DNA from: Acorus gramineus
Lineage: Eukaryota > Streptophyta > Magnoliopsida > Acorales > Acoraceae
Direction of reading: 5' to 3'
Assembly (NCBI GenBank): GCA_030737835.1
Contig: JAUJYN010000017.1
Coordinates: 806,001 to 870,000 of the forward strand
Length of the DNA: 64,000 nucleotides
Positions 1 through 12,000 of the stretch are shown piece after piece (position 1 is the first letter of the stretch; each line of letters starts with the position of its first letter). The notes under the pieces were generated by a model that saw nothing but the letters and a program-made list of their open reading frames with translations, ran no database searches and was not told where the DNA came from. A program made the position numbers and the translations under genes.

Positions 1-272
1 AAAAAAAACAACCTTATTAGTGGGTGTTTCAAACAAATTTAAAATAAAAAAGAATTGGGATAGGGGAAGAGGACCTCGTGGTAATTTTGCTGCATGGGAT
101 TGGTGGACGTAGAGGAGATGACGGGGAAGGGTTGGAGGGCGTAGAGGAGATGATGGAGAAGGGGTGGTAGAGGAGATGTAGAGGTGATGATGGAAAGAGG
201 GGAGGTTTAATTTTAGATTTGGTGGTATGCAACAATGTGAGACGGCAGTGACCAATCCCTTTTTTTTTTTTT
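1..272. other. Unassigned AT-rich DNA
   Basis: No gene is recognised here. The stretch holds a purine-rich tract (GGAGATGATGG-type repeats, about 60-200) that gives a meaningless Ser/Pro-rich frame on the minus strand. It ends in a T-run that abuts the foldback element at 273. Confidence 0.4.
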
Positions 273-1107
273 GGGTTAAAGACATTTAAGTCCCTACAAA
301 CATGGAAAAACCCATATAAGTCCCTACTAAAATTAAGACAGACGTACGAGTCCCTGAAAACTCAAAAAAACTCAATTATCATCCCTAAGCTAAATTTCCA
401 TCGAAACTTAACGGAATATTCCCAGAATATTCTGTCACATATAATTGTGTTGACATTGAAGTTCTTATAAACAGTCATAAAGACAAATTAGTCCCTGCAA
501 AAGACAAAATTGCCCCTGAAAGATTTTTACATTAAATTGTGTACACATTGCAGTCCCTATAAACAATCATAAAGACAAATTAGTCCTTGCAAAAGATAAA
601 ATTGTCCCTGAAAGATTTTTACATTTAATTGGATAGACGTTACAGTTCTTATAAATAATCGTAAAGACAAATTGATACATCTAAAAGATAAAAACGCCCC
701 TAAAGAATTTTTACATTACGATTGTTTATAAGGACTGTAATGTCTATTCAATTACATGTAAAAGTCTTTCAAGGGCAATTTTGTCTTTTGCGGAGACTAA
801 TTTGTCTTTATGGTTATTTATAGGGACTATAATATATACACAATTTAATGTAAAAGTCTTTTAGGGGCAATTTTATCTTTTGCAGGGACTAATTTGTCTT
901 TATGATTGTTTATAAGGACTTCAATATCTACACAATTATATGTGATGGAATATTCTAGGAATATTCCGTTAAATTTGGATGGAAATTTAACTCAGGGATG
1001 ATAATTGGGTTTTTTCTGAGTTTTCAGGGACTCGTATGTCTGTCCTAATTTTAGTAGGGACTTATATGGGTTTTCCCATGTTTGTAGGACTTAAATGTCT
1101 TTAACCC
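273..1107. mobile_element. Foldback (long-TIR) MITE
   Basis: The two halves are inverted copies of each other. The left end begins GGGTTAAAGACATTTAAGTC and the right end is its reverse complement with small changes (GACTTAAATGTC..TTAACCC type). Arms of roughly 400 bp meet near position 690, and internal phrases such as AATTAGTCCCTGCAAAAGA recur in inverted form. T-runs lie on both outer sides, so a target duplication cannot be read safely. There is no coding capacity, so it is a non-autonomous DNA element. Long TIRs fit a Mutator-like or foldback MITE, but the superfamily is inferred. A transcript would form a long hairpin. Confidence 0.75.
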
Positions 1108-1259
1108 TTTTTTTTTTTTTATGGGGGAGCAATAATGGGGAATTGTCCATGGCTGATTTTTTGGATCTCTTGATTTTCATTTACTTGTAAGATTTATAAA
1201 TGCAATATAATTATGGGATACTAAATATAGCTTTTAAATTTAATTGTGTAATTTACTTT

Positions 1260-1555
1260 TCGTGTCATTCCATTAGTGTATGTCACCTAATAAATAAAAA
1301 TGATAGCATTCCAATAATGTTTGTCACCTAATAAATTCTATTTGTGACTTTTTTAACATGTGTGTCACAATAACTGATATTTATGTGACAGATATTTTAA
1401 GCAAATGTCACAGACATAGAATTTTATGATAAACAAATATAACAGTCACCAAAAACTATGTTTATTGTGACATGAATTCTTGATTGTCACCTTACAATAG
1501 TTTTAGGTGACAGTTATTCAAATGTTTGCCACCAAAACCCTGTTTTGTTATAGTG
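1260..1555. mobile_element. CACTA (En/Spm) transposon right end
   Basis: The end reads TTTTGTTATAGTG, which is the reverse complement of a CACTA terminus (CACTATAACAAAA). The preceding 290 bp hold many direct and inverted copies of a GTGACA/TGTCACCT motif, as expected for subterminal transposase-binding repeats. The element body lies to the left, and its other end is not in the window or has been lost. The terminus sits against the last recognisable exon of the transposase-like gene to its right, suggesting insertion into that gene. Confidence 0.6.
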
Positions 1556-1556
1556 T

Positions 1557-3075
1557 CTAATGTATCGTGTTGGAGTAACCCCACCACCTAGACCACGAAC
1601 TCTCCAATTAAGCTCAACTCCCATCACTGCGGCAAGTATATCTGGATGATTCTCATTTTCCCCATCTTCCATTTTAGTAATATAATTATCCATTTTAACC
1701 TAAAATAAGAATTTAAATCATGCATCAAAATTCATCATAAGAAAGAAGAAACAAATTAATTGACAACATTTAAGAAACAAAAATATATTAGAATGATAAA
1801 AATAAATTGTCAAGCCATCTTCCTCTCATATCATGCTACAGCCATACCAATTAATCTTGCATGAATCGTTTTGATATTGTTATTATGAAAATGAGAGTTA
1901 AACCAAAGAAGCAACATCTACTCTTCCTTGCATTAAAAAAAACAAAGAAACATTCATTTTGTAACCCACCGTGGCTACATTTACTGCACATCTAAAATGG
2001 AAAACTTAGTTCAATTAATCAACATTCATTCATGTTAATTAACTAAAGTAAAATCTCGAAGGAGCTGAGAGATGTAGAGAAACAAACAATACACAGACAT
2101 GTATTACTTTCAAGGTATTATTGAGGAACAAGAAATATATAATTGAAAATATTATACAAAAACTTACAAACATTTCACGGCAATATTCGTTCATAGGTTC
2201 TCCATTCTTTTGTGTACGAATAGCGATCCAAAGCTCATGTTTTTTGGGTGCCTCGGCTTGGAGATTTTTTTTCTTCTATATTTATTTTCCTGGTTGAGAT
2301 AATCAGAGATATAAATAACATGAGATATAAATTAAAAAAATAAAATAAGTAGGAGTCTAACAATATTGTAAGCTCTTCTTGCGAGGCTCATCCGCCCAGT
2401 GTTGTGAGTTGACTTTGATAGGGCATGATTTGTTGTATTTTGTGTAGATTTTTTTTTGTATTTTAGCATGAAACATTGTGAGTGATTTTTATATGATTGA
2501 CATGACAAGATTGAAGTGTTAGATATTTTCTCATACCTTGAACTCTTCACTGAAAAAGTAACCAACCAATGTTTCCCAATGATCAGGATTAACATTTGAA
2601 GGGCAATTTTCAAGGGCTTTTGGTTCACTCAAATATCCAACATAATTTTTGTCAAGTCGATACTTATAATCTTTCCATCGTTCCCCTATCTTTCCAAGTG
2701 TCCAGTGAAATTTATTGTCACCGCTAAGATCAAAGCGAGCCTAAAAATAAAATACAATGAAAAGAATTAAATTTATTCATTTGATAAACTAAAAAAGAAA
2801 AGTAATCTTCTTCATAATAAAATGTAAGATAATTGAACCTTTAAATGCTCGACAGTTGATGTCTTAATTTCTTTATTAACATGTCACCAATCAGGTACGT
2901 CAAGAGGTAGCAGGCCACTACAAACCACAACACCAATTTAAGAGCTGAAAGTCTTTGCGTCATCTCCCACTGGTTGGCCGAGATCATTCCATTCTATTAT
3001 GACCTTGTTCTTCTTACCACTCCAATATGCTGACATCACTGTTTTACCCCGACCCTCTTTTTGGTGCTAGAAGAC
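1557..3075 (-). pseudogene. Transposase_24 (Ptta/En/Spm)-like gene, broken
   Basis: This is a multi-exon gene on the minus strand. Pieces read in order are: about 3060-2850, with FSS followed by IGVVV and a GQPVGDDAKTF stretch typical of plant Ptta/En/Spm proteins; 2740-2537, a fully open 68-codon exon beginning ARFDLSGDNKFHW with consensus splice borders (TTTTTAG acceptor, AAG/GTATGA donor); about 2460-2380, containing SLARRAYN; about 2280-2165, with KKHELWIAIRTQKNGEPMNE and a GTAAGT donor; and about 1695-1557, with GLGGGVTPTRY. The order matches the known family layout (WKDYK box, then the THTGG-like box, then the ELW/T.K.DG box). Two in-frame stops in the first piece and the CACTA end at the tail show it is dead. 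Such genes are the usual second ORF of CACTA elements. It could instead be a captured host homologue. Confidence 0.6.
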
Positions 3076-4925
3076 GTATCGGAAGCATCTTAAAATAATA
3101 ATAATAATAATACATCTAAATATAAATTGTATCAGAATGAATAAAACATATTCTCTCAATTGATTACTTGGGCGTTGATTAGGAGAAGATGCATCATGCA
3201 TGTCCATATCCATCGGTCAGTGAAAACACCTATTCCTCATACATAAAATATAAGTTCTAAAATGTTTATTTCTTTCAAGTGAAAAACAAATAATTAAAAA
3301 AAAACATTTATTTCAAAACCATTGTATATTACGAATAATAACAATAACATGCTACTGTCAAGAGTAGATGACATTAATAAAATCACAATAGTAATCAACT
3401 ATAAAGTAACTAATATCTTCATTATCCTCTTCCCCATCCTCATCCTCTAGAAGCCCTGAAATAACTTTATTGACTATTGTGACATCAATACCGTTTCTTA
3501 CCCATCCAACATCAGTCTTCCATCTGAACATTATTGTCAATCCCTTCATCGCTGGAATGGTCATGTTCAAAATATATACATCCCAACTTCACAAAAAAAT
3601 ATATAATATGGTTAGGTCTCATCTCATCTTAAAAAAAAAAAAATTTCCTCACATAGGAATGCATGCATCTCATCTACTCATGTACAGCCTTATCAATTTT
3701 TTATCCACATAATGCCCCTTGAGCAACCTTATCAATATTTGTATCATACTTGCAACTCTAGCTTTTCATATATCATAAGGTTGGGTCCTATTGTAGAGAC
3801 TTGTCTTATAATTTTTAATTTATTTTTTTGGAAAATTATGTCAAAAAGTTCAATTCAATTTTTAAGTCTCTATATATTATATGAAATAGAAAAACATATA
3901 CCAAAAAAATAGATAGTAACACATAAAATATAAAAGAAATTGCACACTAAGATATATAAGAAAAATGTGAAAGATACACATCTCTTAAAAGTTCAATTAT
4001 AATCATATAAATACAAACAACTCATAAACGGTTTTTTTTTTTTTTGGTGGGTATAAACGTTTTTTTTTTTAATGAAAGAAACTTTCTGTTTTAATATTAT
4101 AGCATTTTAAAATTCAAAGAGACTTTAAATGTTATTGAATATAGAGTAGTGGACATAAAAATTCATGCAAAATAAAACTTGAAATTCATAAAGAATACTC
4201 GATCTAGCTAGGTATCATGATACAACGAAGAGGCAAATTTTTAAGCTAATCTAAAATTTAAAATTTGAATATTATCTAAATCTTTGGATATTTTAGGGTA
4301 TAAGTAAAAGATTTGAAAAGATTTTAGATATGACAAAAAAAATCAAATGATTTAAATCACAATTGATTTTACATATTTAAAAAGATTTTGGATAAGAGTG
4401 AATTTAAAATTTTAAATATGAATTGATATAATTTTATAATTACCAAATAAAAAAATTACTATTGTATTTTCAGAATTATAAAAAGTCAAAAAAATAATAT
4501 TTTTTTAAGTTAACACATAATACTTTTAGTTCATATGAAATTAAAATATGTAGATTTATTTTATTTATTATCTCATCTAATGGGTATCAAAAATATAAAC
4601 AATGGAGACTAATGAGATTGAGATTAATACAATGGGGTAATAGATCTAGGTGGAGGAGAAAAAAATTACCTAATCTTCTTAGAGGAGTTTTGTGAAGCCA
4701 AGGAAAAATTACTTGATCTTCTTAGAAAAAAAGATGATGATGGAGCTGAGGTAAAATCAAAATGAGGGGGAGGAGTTACAAAGATGGTGAGATTTTCATA
4801 GTGGAGGGAAAAAAAATTCGGTGGAGGGAAAATATTTTGCAGGATTTGAGGAGTCTTTTTTGGAGTGATTAATAACATATTTGAGCAATTAATGTGAATA
4901 TCTGAAGGCATATGTTTGTCTCACA
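3076..4925. other. AT-rich DNA without a recognised gene
   Basis: One short acidic minus-strand frame (3358-3570, with an EDEDGEEDNED tract) could be another exon of the neighbouring CACTA-type gene, but no family is recognised. The rest is AT-rich with homopolymer runs (for example T-runs near 4030-4075). I see no RNA gene or clear element ends. Confidence 0.35.
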
Positions 4926-5151
4926 CCTAATTTTTTTCAAAACCTTTTTATCACAATCCCATTAATTTTGGCTTTAATAATACGGCAGTTTTAAAACACA
5001 AAATCGATGGACAGATTTAGCAAAAAAAAAAGATGAAACGGTTTCCCTAGAACCGTAGAAATATGTTTGATATGGGGGGCGGGGAGGGGGGGGGGGGTTG
5101 TAAAAATTGCAGCAAATTAAACCGCCTCTATATCCCCATTTTCTTGTAGTG
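4926..5151. mobile_element. Second CACTA terminus, right end
   Basis: The segment ends in TTTTCTTGTAGTG, the reverse complement of the common plant CACTA terminus CACTACAAGAAAA. Just inside it are paired short motifs, ACGGTTT...CCGTAGAAAT, typical of subterminal regions, and a long G-run at 5077-5098 that could form a G-quadruplex. The left end is not identified. It is a different terminus from the one at 1555, so at least two CACTA elements are represented. Confidence 0.55.
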
Positions 5152-5405
5152 ACTCCACCATTGCTGAATGAGTTGAGTGTACTAGTGGTTGCTCCAGCAT
5201 CATTCTCCCCCAGCTGTTGAAGATTCGTCCTCGAATCTGTCACCTTGATCATGGTATGGAGAGAGAAATGATACATTAAAATTTGATGAAACACCATAAT
5301 CTCCATAAAGTTCAATCTTATTTGCATTGTCACTAATTCATTAAAGAACTTTAAAAGGCCCATCAGCTCGAGGTTGAAGGTTACCATGACATCCTGGTGG
5401 AAATC
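5152..5405 (-). mobile_element. Ty3/gypsy polyprotein tail fragment, copy 1
   Basis: Minus-strand translation resembles the C-terminal end of a gypsy integrase region, including the phrases QPRADGP and GENDAGATTS seen more fully in copy 2. It is a short fossil piece, not an element, and it is broken. It lies immediately right of the CACTA terminus and immediately upstream of the TNP2 remnant. The same piece recurs at 7380-7650, showing a local duplication. Confidence 0.6.
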
Positions 5406-5429
5406 GCTCTTTGCCAAGAATATTCGTGA

Positions 5430-6555
5430 ACATAACTTACCTCAACCATCCAGTGTGGATGGACAAGAAGATGAAGAGTATGAAGATGTGATGGCCCCCC
5501 TCTTTGAAGAGTTAATCAATCCGACAGCTCAAGGATATCAAGAAGATGTAGGAGAAGGAGATAAAGAACCTACAAACACTTTCTTTGATGAATCGGGCCA
5601 GAAATTAAGTGAGGGGTGTAATTTGTCAGTGTCAGAGTTTATTGTCCGATTGATGCATGCAAAGGTTATCAATCGCTAGAGCAACAAGTCGTTTGATATG
5701 TTGCTCAACATATTTCACATGTTTTGGCCATACATGAAGACAATGCCCGAGTCTACCTAGATGCCAAAAGGAGGCTGAGTGACTTGGGTTTGGGATATGA
5801 AACAATTCATGCATGCAAGTATGATTGTGCACTATTCTTGAAGCATAATGAAGAGGCAGAGAGTTGTCTGGTATGTCATGAGCCGCGATATAAGTCCAAT
5901 GATGAAAAGGTAAAAAAGATTCCCCATAAGTCATTATGATTTTTCCAATCAAGCCAAGATTGCAAAGGCTTTTTATGTCAAGACATACAACGAAAGATAT
6001 GAGGTGGCACAAAGAGAAAAGAGTATATGATGATGCTTTGAGTCATCCAACTGATGGGGAAGCATGAAAGCATTTGGATGAAAGCTATCCTTAGTTCTTA
6101 GCTGACACAAGAAATGTTAGGTTCGGTCTTGCATCAGACGGTTTTAATCCATTCGATAACATGAGTTTGTCATATAGCATGTTTATACTCGTGCCCTATA
6201 ATTTGCCACATTGGAAATTGATGAAGGAGCCATTTCGCATGATGTCACTTCTCATTCATGGATCGCTATCCCCTGGGAGAGAAATTAATGTATACTTACA
6301 CCCTTTAATAGATGAGATCAAAGAGTTGTGGGTCTTTGATGTGAAAACCTATGATGCCATAAGTGGTCAGAATTTTCTGTTGCACGCAGTTGTCATGTGG
6401 ACAATTAATGATTTTCCTGCATACGGGAATTTGTCTAGCTCAAGTACACATAGTTATAAGGTATGTCCTATATGTTTAGATGATACTTCATCTATGGGGA
6501 TTACAAGCAAAATATGCTTTATGTTTCTTCGTCGTTATTTGCTATTTGGTTATTG
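5430..6555 (+). pseudogene. CACTA TNP2-like transposase, broken
   Basis: Plus-strand pieces match the TNP2 family. In order they are: an acidic start (EDEEYEDVM, FEELINPTA); SEFIVRLMHAKV with SNKSFDML beyond a stop; the RLSDLGLGYETIHACKYDC motif with CLVCHEPRY (a Cys-pair finger); RWHKEKRV; VRFGLASDGFNPFDNMSLSY; LVPYNLPHWKLMKEPF; LHPLIDEIKELW; GQNFLLHAVVMWTINDFPAYGN; and CPICLDDTSS. These are the conserved core blocks of transposases that move CACTA elements by DDE chemistry. Several stops interrupt the frame (the first at 5677-5679, others through 5750-6090), so it is inactive. The C-terminal half of the protein is missing. A plain DNA transposon gene, it lies between two repeat segments shared with 7.4-7.9 kb. 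Confidence 0.85.
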
Positions 6556-6594
6556 TTGAAAGTTTGTTATGTATTGGGTGCTTTATTTTGTCAT

Positions 6595-6841
6595 TAAAAG
6601 TCCTCTATGGTTCATATCATTACTTTGGATGGATTTAATTTTATTAGTAACCATTCTCTTAGAAATCAAGAAGTTTCCATCAAACCATTTTATTCACCAA
6701 TACCAAAATTCGTCTATGAATATTTGGTTACCGCATGACAAATGATGTGAAAAATTAGTTTATATCCTTATTAATAGTCTTCTACATATATTTATGAAAT
6801 ATATGATCTTTTTGTGTATATTATAAGTACAATAAGTGAAA
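6595..6841. repeat. Local duplicate segment B, copy 1
   Basis: This segment is nearly matched by 7645-7880, sharing CATATCATTACTTTGG, CAATACCAAAATTCGT and CTTTTTGTGTATATTA. Copy 1 follows the TNP2 remnant, whereas copy 2 follows the second gypsy tail fragment directly. Confidence 0.7.
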
Positions 6842-7198
6842 TGTGATACCCGAATTGGAAGAGAGAGGAGGAAACACAAGTGAGAACCAAAGATAAGGAT
6901 CACTCTCAATGGAATCCACCAAAGAGAGAGAGAGAGCAAGGAAGACAAGAACACTAGTTCTTTTAATTTCTCATAAACTCTATTTCATTAACTGCCTTCA
7001 TCACTACAAGTGTTAAGAATTATATAGCATGGTCATAGAACAACCCTCCATCAATAGGTTTAATTGCTAACTCCATATTCTATGTTTACTAAACAAGCTC
7101 CAAGCCAGAAAAATGAAAAACTTTGACCATAACTACCCATTACAGGACCCAAAAATAGAGATTCAGTTTTCATTGAAATACTATTTCATTTCCTAACA
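6842..7198 (-). mobile_element. Possible short solo LTR (357 bp)
   Basis: It is bounded by TG..CA; on the minus strand it starts TGTTAGGAAATG and ends GGGTATCACA, with a CTATATAA box inside. The form resembles short Copia-type LTRs. No matching target duplication, primer-binding site or polypurine tract is visible next to it. It could therefore be an old solo LTR or a chance match. It separates the two duplicate B segments. Confidence 0.4.
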
Positions 7199-7379
7199 TT
7201 TAGTGACTTTTTATGTATCATCAGAAACCTATTTTTCATTTAGATGTCTAGTTTCAAACTCAAGAAACGGCTTGTGAATTGGACCTTTATAGAGGAAATT
7301 ATAGCTGATTCATTAACAAGTGATCAAGCTGCCAGGTCAACCCGAAAATCAGTTGTTCAACATTTCCATTGATTCATTA

Positions 7380-7650
7380 ATGACCCTACCATTGCTGAAT
7401 GAGTTGAGTATACTAGTGGTTGCTCCAGCATCATTCTCCCCCAGTTGTTGAATATTCGTCCTCGAATCTAAGTCATCTTCAGGATGGTATGGTGAGAGGT
7501 GTAATACATTAAAAGTTGATGAAACACCATAATCTCTAGGAAGTTCAATCTCATTTGCATTGTCACCAATTCGTTGAAGAACTTTAGAAGGCCCATCAGC
7601 TCGAGGTTGAAGTTTACCGTGACGTCCTGGTGGAAATCGCCTATGGCTCA
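7380..7650 (-). mobile_element. Ty3/gypsy polyprotein tail fragment, copy 2
   Basis: Minus-strand translation reads GRHGKLQPRADGP...LQRIGDNANEIELP followed by VSSTFNVLHLSPYHPEDD. This is the end of a gypsy integrase with its GPF-like module, just before the polyprotein terminus. It is a broken fossil fragment. It is the better preserved of two copies; the other is at 5152-5405. Confidence 0.75.
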
Positions 7651-7880
7651 TATCATTACTTTGGTTGGATTTTATTTTAGTAGTAATCATTCTCTCAGAA
7701 ATCTAGATGTTTCCATTTAATTCACCAATACCAAAATTCGTTCATGTATATTTTGTTACCGCATAGCAAATGATGTGAAAAATTGGTATATATCCTTAGT
7801 AATAGTCTTCTACATATTTTTATAAAATATATGACCTTTTTGTGTATATTACAGGTATAATAAGTGAAATGATATTAACG
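7645..7880. repeat. Local duplicate segment B, copy 2
   Basis: Matches 6595-6841. The DNA that continues to its right (to about 8000) also resembles 44112-44304, sharing AATAAGTRAAATGATATYAACG and CATAATATCTAATA, so it belongs to a dispersed repeat. Confidence 0.65.
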
Positions 7881-8798
7881 CAACAAATTAAATACTTACT
7901 AAAATTACAAACAAGTGAAATAAATTTAATGATTACATATATAATTGGGTACACGATAAGAGTAATATATTTGCATTTTACATAATATCTAATATAACAA
8001 ATCATGACATATTAATAATCTCGATATAACATCTTTTGTAAAGTTTAGATAACATATAGTAACTTCTTAAGTATCTATCAGATCATAACCCAAATTGATT
8101 AAATTTTTTACGATAGATAAGATGCATAACTATTTTTTTTGTCATGATATTTTCAGAAATCTACTACTATTATAACTTAAAATCGGATATTAAACTAGAA
8201 AAATAGCCTGCTCAAGACTCACTAATTGAACCATAAGGTTAACAGAATTTAACCATGATTTCATAATGATATAATAAATATATAAACTATTATTTGTAAT
8301 TAAAAATGACAAAAAGTATAAAATGTTAAAATTATTCATATTTCTGAAGTCTTATATCTTAATGTCTTTTCGAATATGTAAGATCATAATAATATATCTA
8401 AGAGCAATTTAATTTTACATATCGAAAATCATGTGAACACCAAAAGCTTGTTAATAGAAGATTAAATTTCAAATAACTCTATTTTAATTTATAATTCATT
8501 TAATCATTCAATCGTCCTGGGTCCTCGGCCTCATGGTAGAGTAGCACCACCCCAGCTTGGAAGGACCTGTTTGGTTTCTGCCCAGGAAGGAAAAAAAATT
8601 ATTGCATAATATATACTATTTTTATTAGATCACTTTTCCTAGTTCTGTTCATTACTATAAATACTAAATGGAGTTGAATCTCTTCATGATAGAATGTTAG
8701 AATACTCTCCTTAGTGTGCCACCTGCTAATACTAATAATAAATAAATAAAAAATACCAAACAAAAATATTAGAATATTATTAGAATATTAGCCTTTAA
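7881..8798. other. AT-rich DNA, no gene seen
   Basis: No reading frame or element end is recognised. Only a short GC-richer patch near 8515-8585 stands out, and I cannot assign it. Confidence 0.35.
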
Positions 8799-9077
8799 CC
8801 CCCCGTTTGGGGTGGAGGATAAACAATGGATATGGGAGAATACTGTAGAATAGCCCCCAAACAGCTATTTGTTTGATAAGAATAAACCTTGATAACTATG
8901 TCTAGATAAGCTAGGATAAGGCCTGATAACTATTCTAAGAAAATGGTGGAATTGATTATCAAAGCTTATCTATGCCAATGATAAAAATACCCTTCTATGT
9001 CATTTTAAAAATTTTATCTAACATAATGCTCTCTGCACACATTCCAAAAATTGTCACATCTATCATATCACACACAC

Positions 9078-12000
9078 TGTCACGCCCCGGGCGTCCCCGG
9101 TACGCGGCAAGTGTATATATAATATCAGAATCTACTCAGGAGGTCAATAATATAACATACACAAGCAACCAACATGGCACACAGACAACAAAAGCAGGGC
9201 TGACATGATATATATACACCAAATGCGGATAACTAAAAACTGAATCTGTAATCAAAACGCACTACAGACTCTATACATAATCACATGTCCTGTGAGAGCC
9301 AATATACATACAAAGACATCCAAATACATCCATACTCGTGCCCAAGCACGGAAAATAATACATACTGGTACAAGGGATGCTGATAGTCTCTGCAACTCGC
9401 GGGACGTGGCGCTACTCCGCTACTGATGAAGTCCCTCGGGGAGCTCCTCCTCCAGATCCGACTCAGATGACACTGTAGAAAAAGATTATGCGAGGGGTGA
9501 GCCACACGCTCAGTGAACGGCACAACCCATGCATCACAGACAATATTGACTTCAACCAGAAAATCCTTATCCTCCACAACACATTATCAAGCCACAACAA
9601 TGATATCAACGACTCAAAGCCGTGGGTCGCTCGATCGCTAACCCACTACACCCTCACCCTCACCCTTCAATGGGCGACAAAGGATATTGGGACTGGCTAT
9701 ACCAAACCAGCGGGTCGCTTCCGCCAACCCGCTACACCCTCACCCTCACCCCTCAAGGGGTGACCAAGGATATTGGGACTAACTGCACCAAAAATCAACG
9801 GGTCGCTTCCGCCAACCCGCCACACCCTCACCCTCACCCTTCAACGGGTGACATAGGATATTGGGACTTACAATCCAGTGGGTCGCCACATCGCCGGCCC
9901 ACCATACCCTCACCCTCACCTTTCAACAGGTGACATAGGCTCTTGGGACTGACTAGGCTGTTGGTCACCCTTGGTCCACCGATAGTCTCTCCTCACTCCG
10001 CGGTTGTTTGGCCACTCCCATGTTCAGCACAGTCCTTCATCAAACCAGGAGGCGCCTACTAGTGGGAGCCCCTGCACGGGACAACCTGTCTAACGCCGAG
10101 GTAGTCTCTAACGGATCCAACGCAGGGCAACAGGACAGCCTATCCATCGCATATGATCCACTCGGATCCGCAGACAACACGTCATAACAACTCTAACGTT
10201 CTGAATTCCTCAGAACCCACCAGGGTGCATAACTACGATGCGGGGAACATGCATAAGGTTATAACAGGGTGGAATATCGTTGGGGAAAGAAACTCGGGAG
10301 GGCAGCGTGAGTTCCCGCTATAGGACACCCCGACAACCAAACAAGGAACACGGTGTACCCTAACCCGGGTCTCACCGCTGTCCTCGCAAGGCCCCTCCCC
10401 TATAATATTCACTATAACATGCAATTTAACAAGTGCTAGCATTTAATTTAATAAATAAACTAGTAGGGCACATGCATCGGCCGGGCTTCCTAACATGGAA
10501 CCAGGGGACATGCTGCATGGCTCATATACATATCCTAAGGGTGCAAGTCCCTAACATGCAAAGTCTAGGGTAACATGCATTCTACAGTTTAATCATGCTC
10601 GCATGATATACACATTACAATATGTCAATATTTATCCATGGTGCCCCAGGAGAGGTCGGTATACGCCCAAGTGCGTATAACACCTCTCTACTGGGTTGGA
10701 TTGTCCCACTCACCAGTATCTGGGTCGACGCGCGACCGTCCGTCTAGATCTGCAAGACAGACATTCAATATGGTGAGAACAATGCATAAAATACCCAAAA
10801 ATACATCTAAAATACCCAACACTCGGATAAACGTACATACGGCCCGTACGCACGTGTATTCGAGCATCCCGACTCACTCCCGAACCCACCGGGCAGCCGC
10901 ACGCACGGCCACCCGCCCCGGGCGCACAGCCGAGCCTCGGCCCGCGCGCCAAGGCGCACTGCCGAGCCCAGCCCGCACACCCGGACACCACCGGCGCACT
11001 GTCGCACGCCGGCCCGCGCGCCCCGACGCACCGCCGCACGCACGCGCACACTCGCGCGCGCCCGCGCGCACCGCGCGTCCAGCCCATTGCGCCCCCGCGC
11101 GCACTGCACGCACGCCCCAGCACGCGCACGCACTGGCCCCCAGCACCGCGCGCACTGGCCCCCAGCACCGCGCCCAGGCGCATGCCCAGGCGCCCTGCCC
11201 AGCACCCAGGCGAAGTGCCCAGGTGCCCTGCCGCGCGCGCGCACGCCCGCGCAGACCCCCGCTGGCACGCCCGCTCGCGCCAGCATCCGCGCGCACCCGC
11301 GCACTCGCGCGCACGCGCCCGCGCGCGCCTGCGCGCCCGACTGCGCCTGCCTGGGCGCGCGCCCGCGCGCGCACGCGCGCAAACGACGCCCAGACCGCGC
11401 CCAAGCCCTCTTAACCTCCTTTTAACCCATTCTAACCCCTCCCACACACCCCAACCTACCCAGCCACCATGCATGACCTTCCCAACACCCTTAAGCCAAA
11501 AAAAAATTAAGAAAAGGAGGGGAGGAGCTCACCTTGGAGGGGGAACAAAGGGGGATGTTCGGGGCCCTTCGCGCACCAAAATGCCGCCACCGAAACCACC
11601 ACCACCACCACCTCTCCTCAGCCTCCTCTTCAGCCAAAATCAGGGGGGGGGGGGGAAAGCATGGAAAGGGAGAGCTTGAGAGAGAGGAAAACAAACAACC
11701 ATCACACATGCACCAAGAATCCACCACCACTTCCTCCTCCACCTCCTCCTTCTCTTTGGGGCATTTAAACAAACACAAGGGGGGCTTGAAGAGGTGAAAG
11801 AGAGAGCCTCAGATGAAGGTCGACGTGCACTTGGGAGGGAGAGAGAGATAGATGAGATATTTATCACAAATATCAAGGAAAATTACTAAGACACCCCTCA
11901 CTCGAAATTCTGCGCAAGCTTCACTGGAATAGCTATAACTTCCTCGATACAGCTCCGAATAGCTCAATTCCAAAACCGATGGAAAGCTAAGAAGATTAAC

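Noticed and set aside
7002-7015. CACTACAAG as a left CACTA terminus
   Set aside because: Not followed by the AAAA step, has no subterminal repeats and lies inside an LTR-like segment.
9650-9920. CCCTCACCCTCACCC as telomere-type repeat
   Set aside because: Plant telomeres are CCCTAAA. These are two- or three-step runs inside a larger LTR module, not an array.
10638-11679. Long overlapping Arg/Ala/Pro-rich reading frames on both strands of the LTR GC core (also at 17.5-18.6, 35.6-36.7, 38.4-40.2, 47.8-48.3, 55.3-56.6 and 60.5-61.5 kb)
   Set aside because: Stop codons are AT-rich, so very GC-rich DNA stays open in all frames. The frames overlap on both strands, differ between copies and resemble no family.
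11534-11797. His-rich frames (HHHHHH) in LTRs near 11.6 and 18.5 kb
   Set aside because: Produced by CACCAC simple repeats in the LTR, and present only as composition-driven frames.
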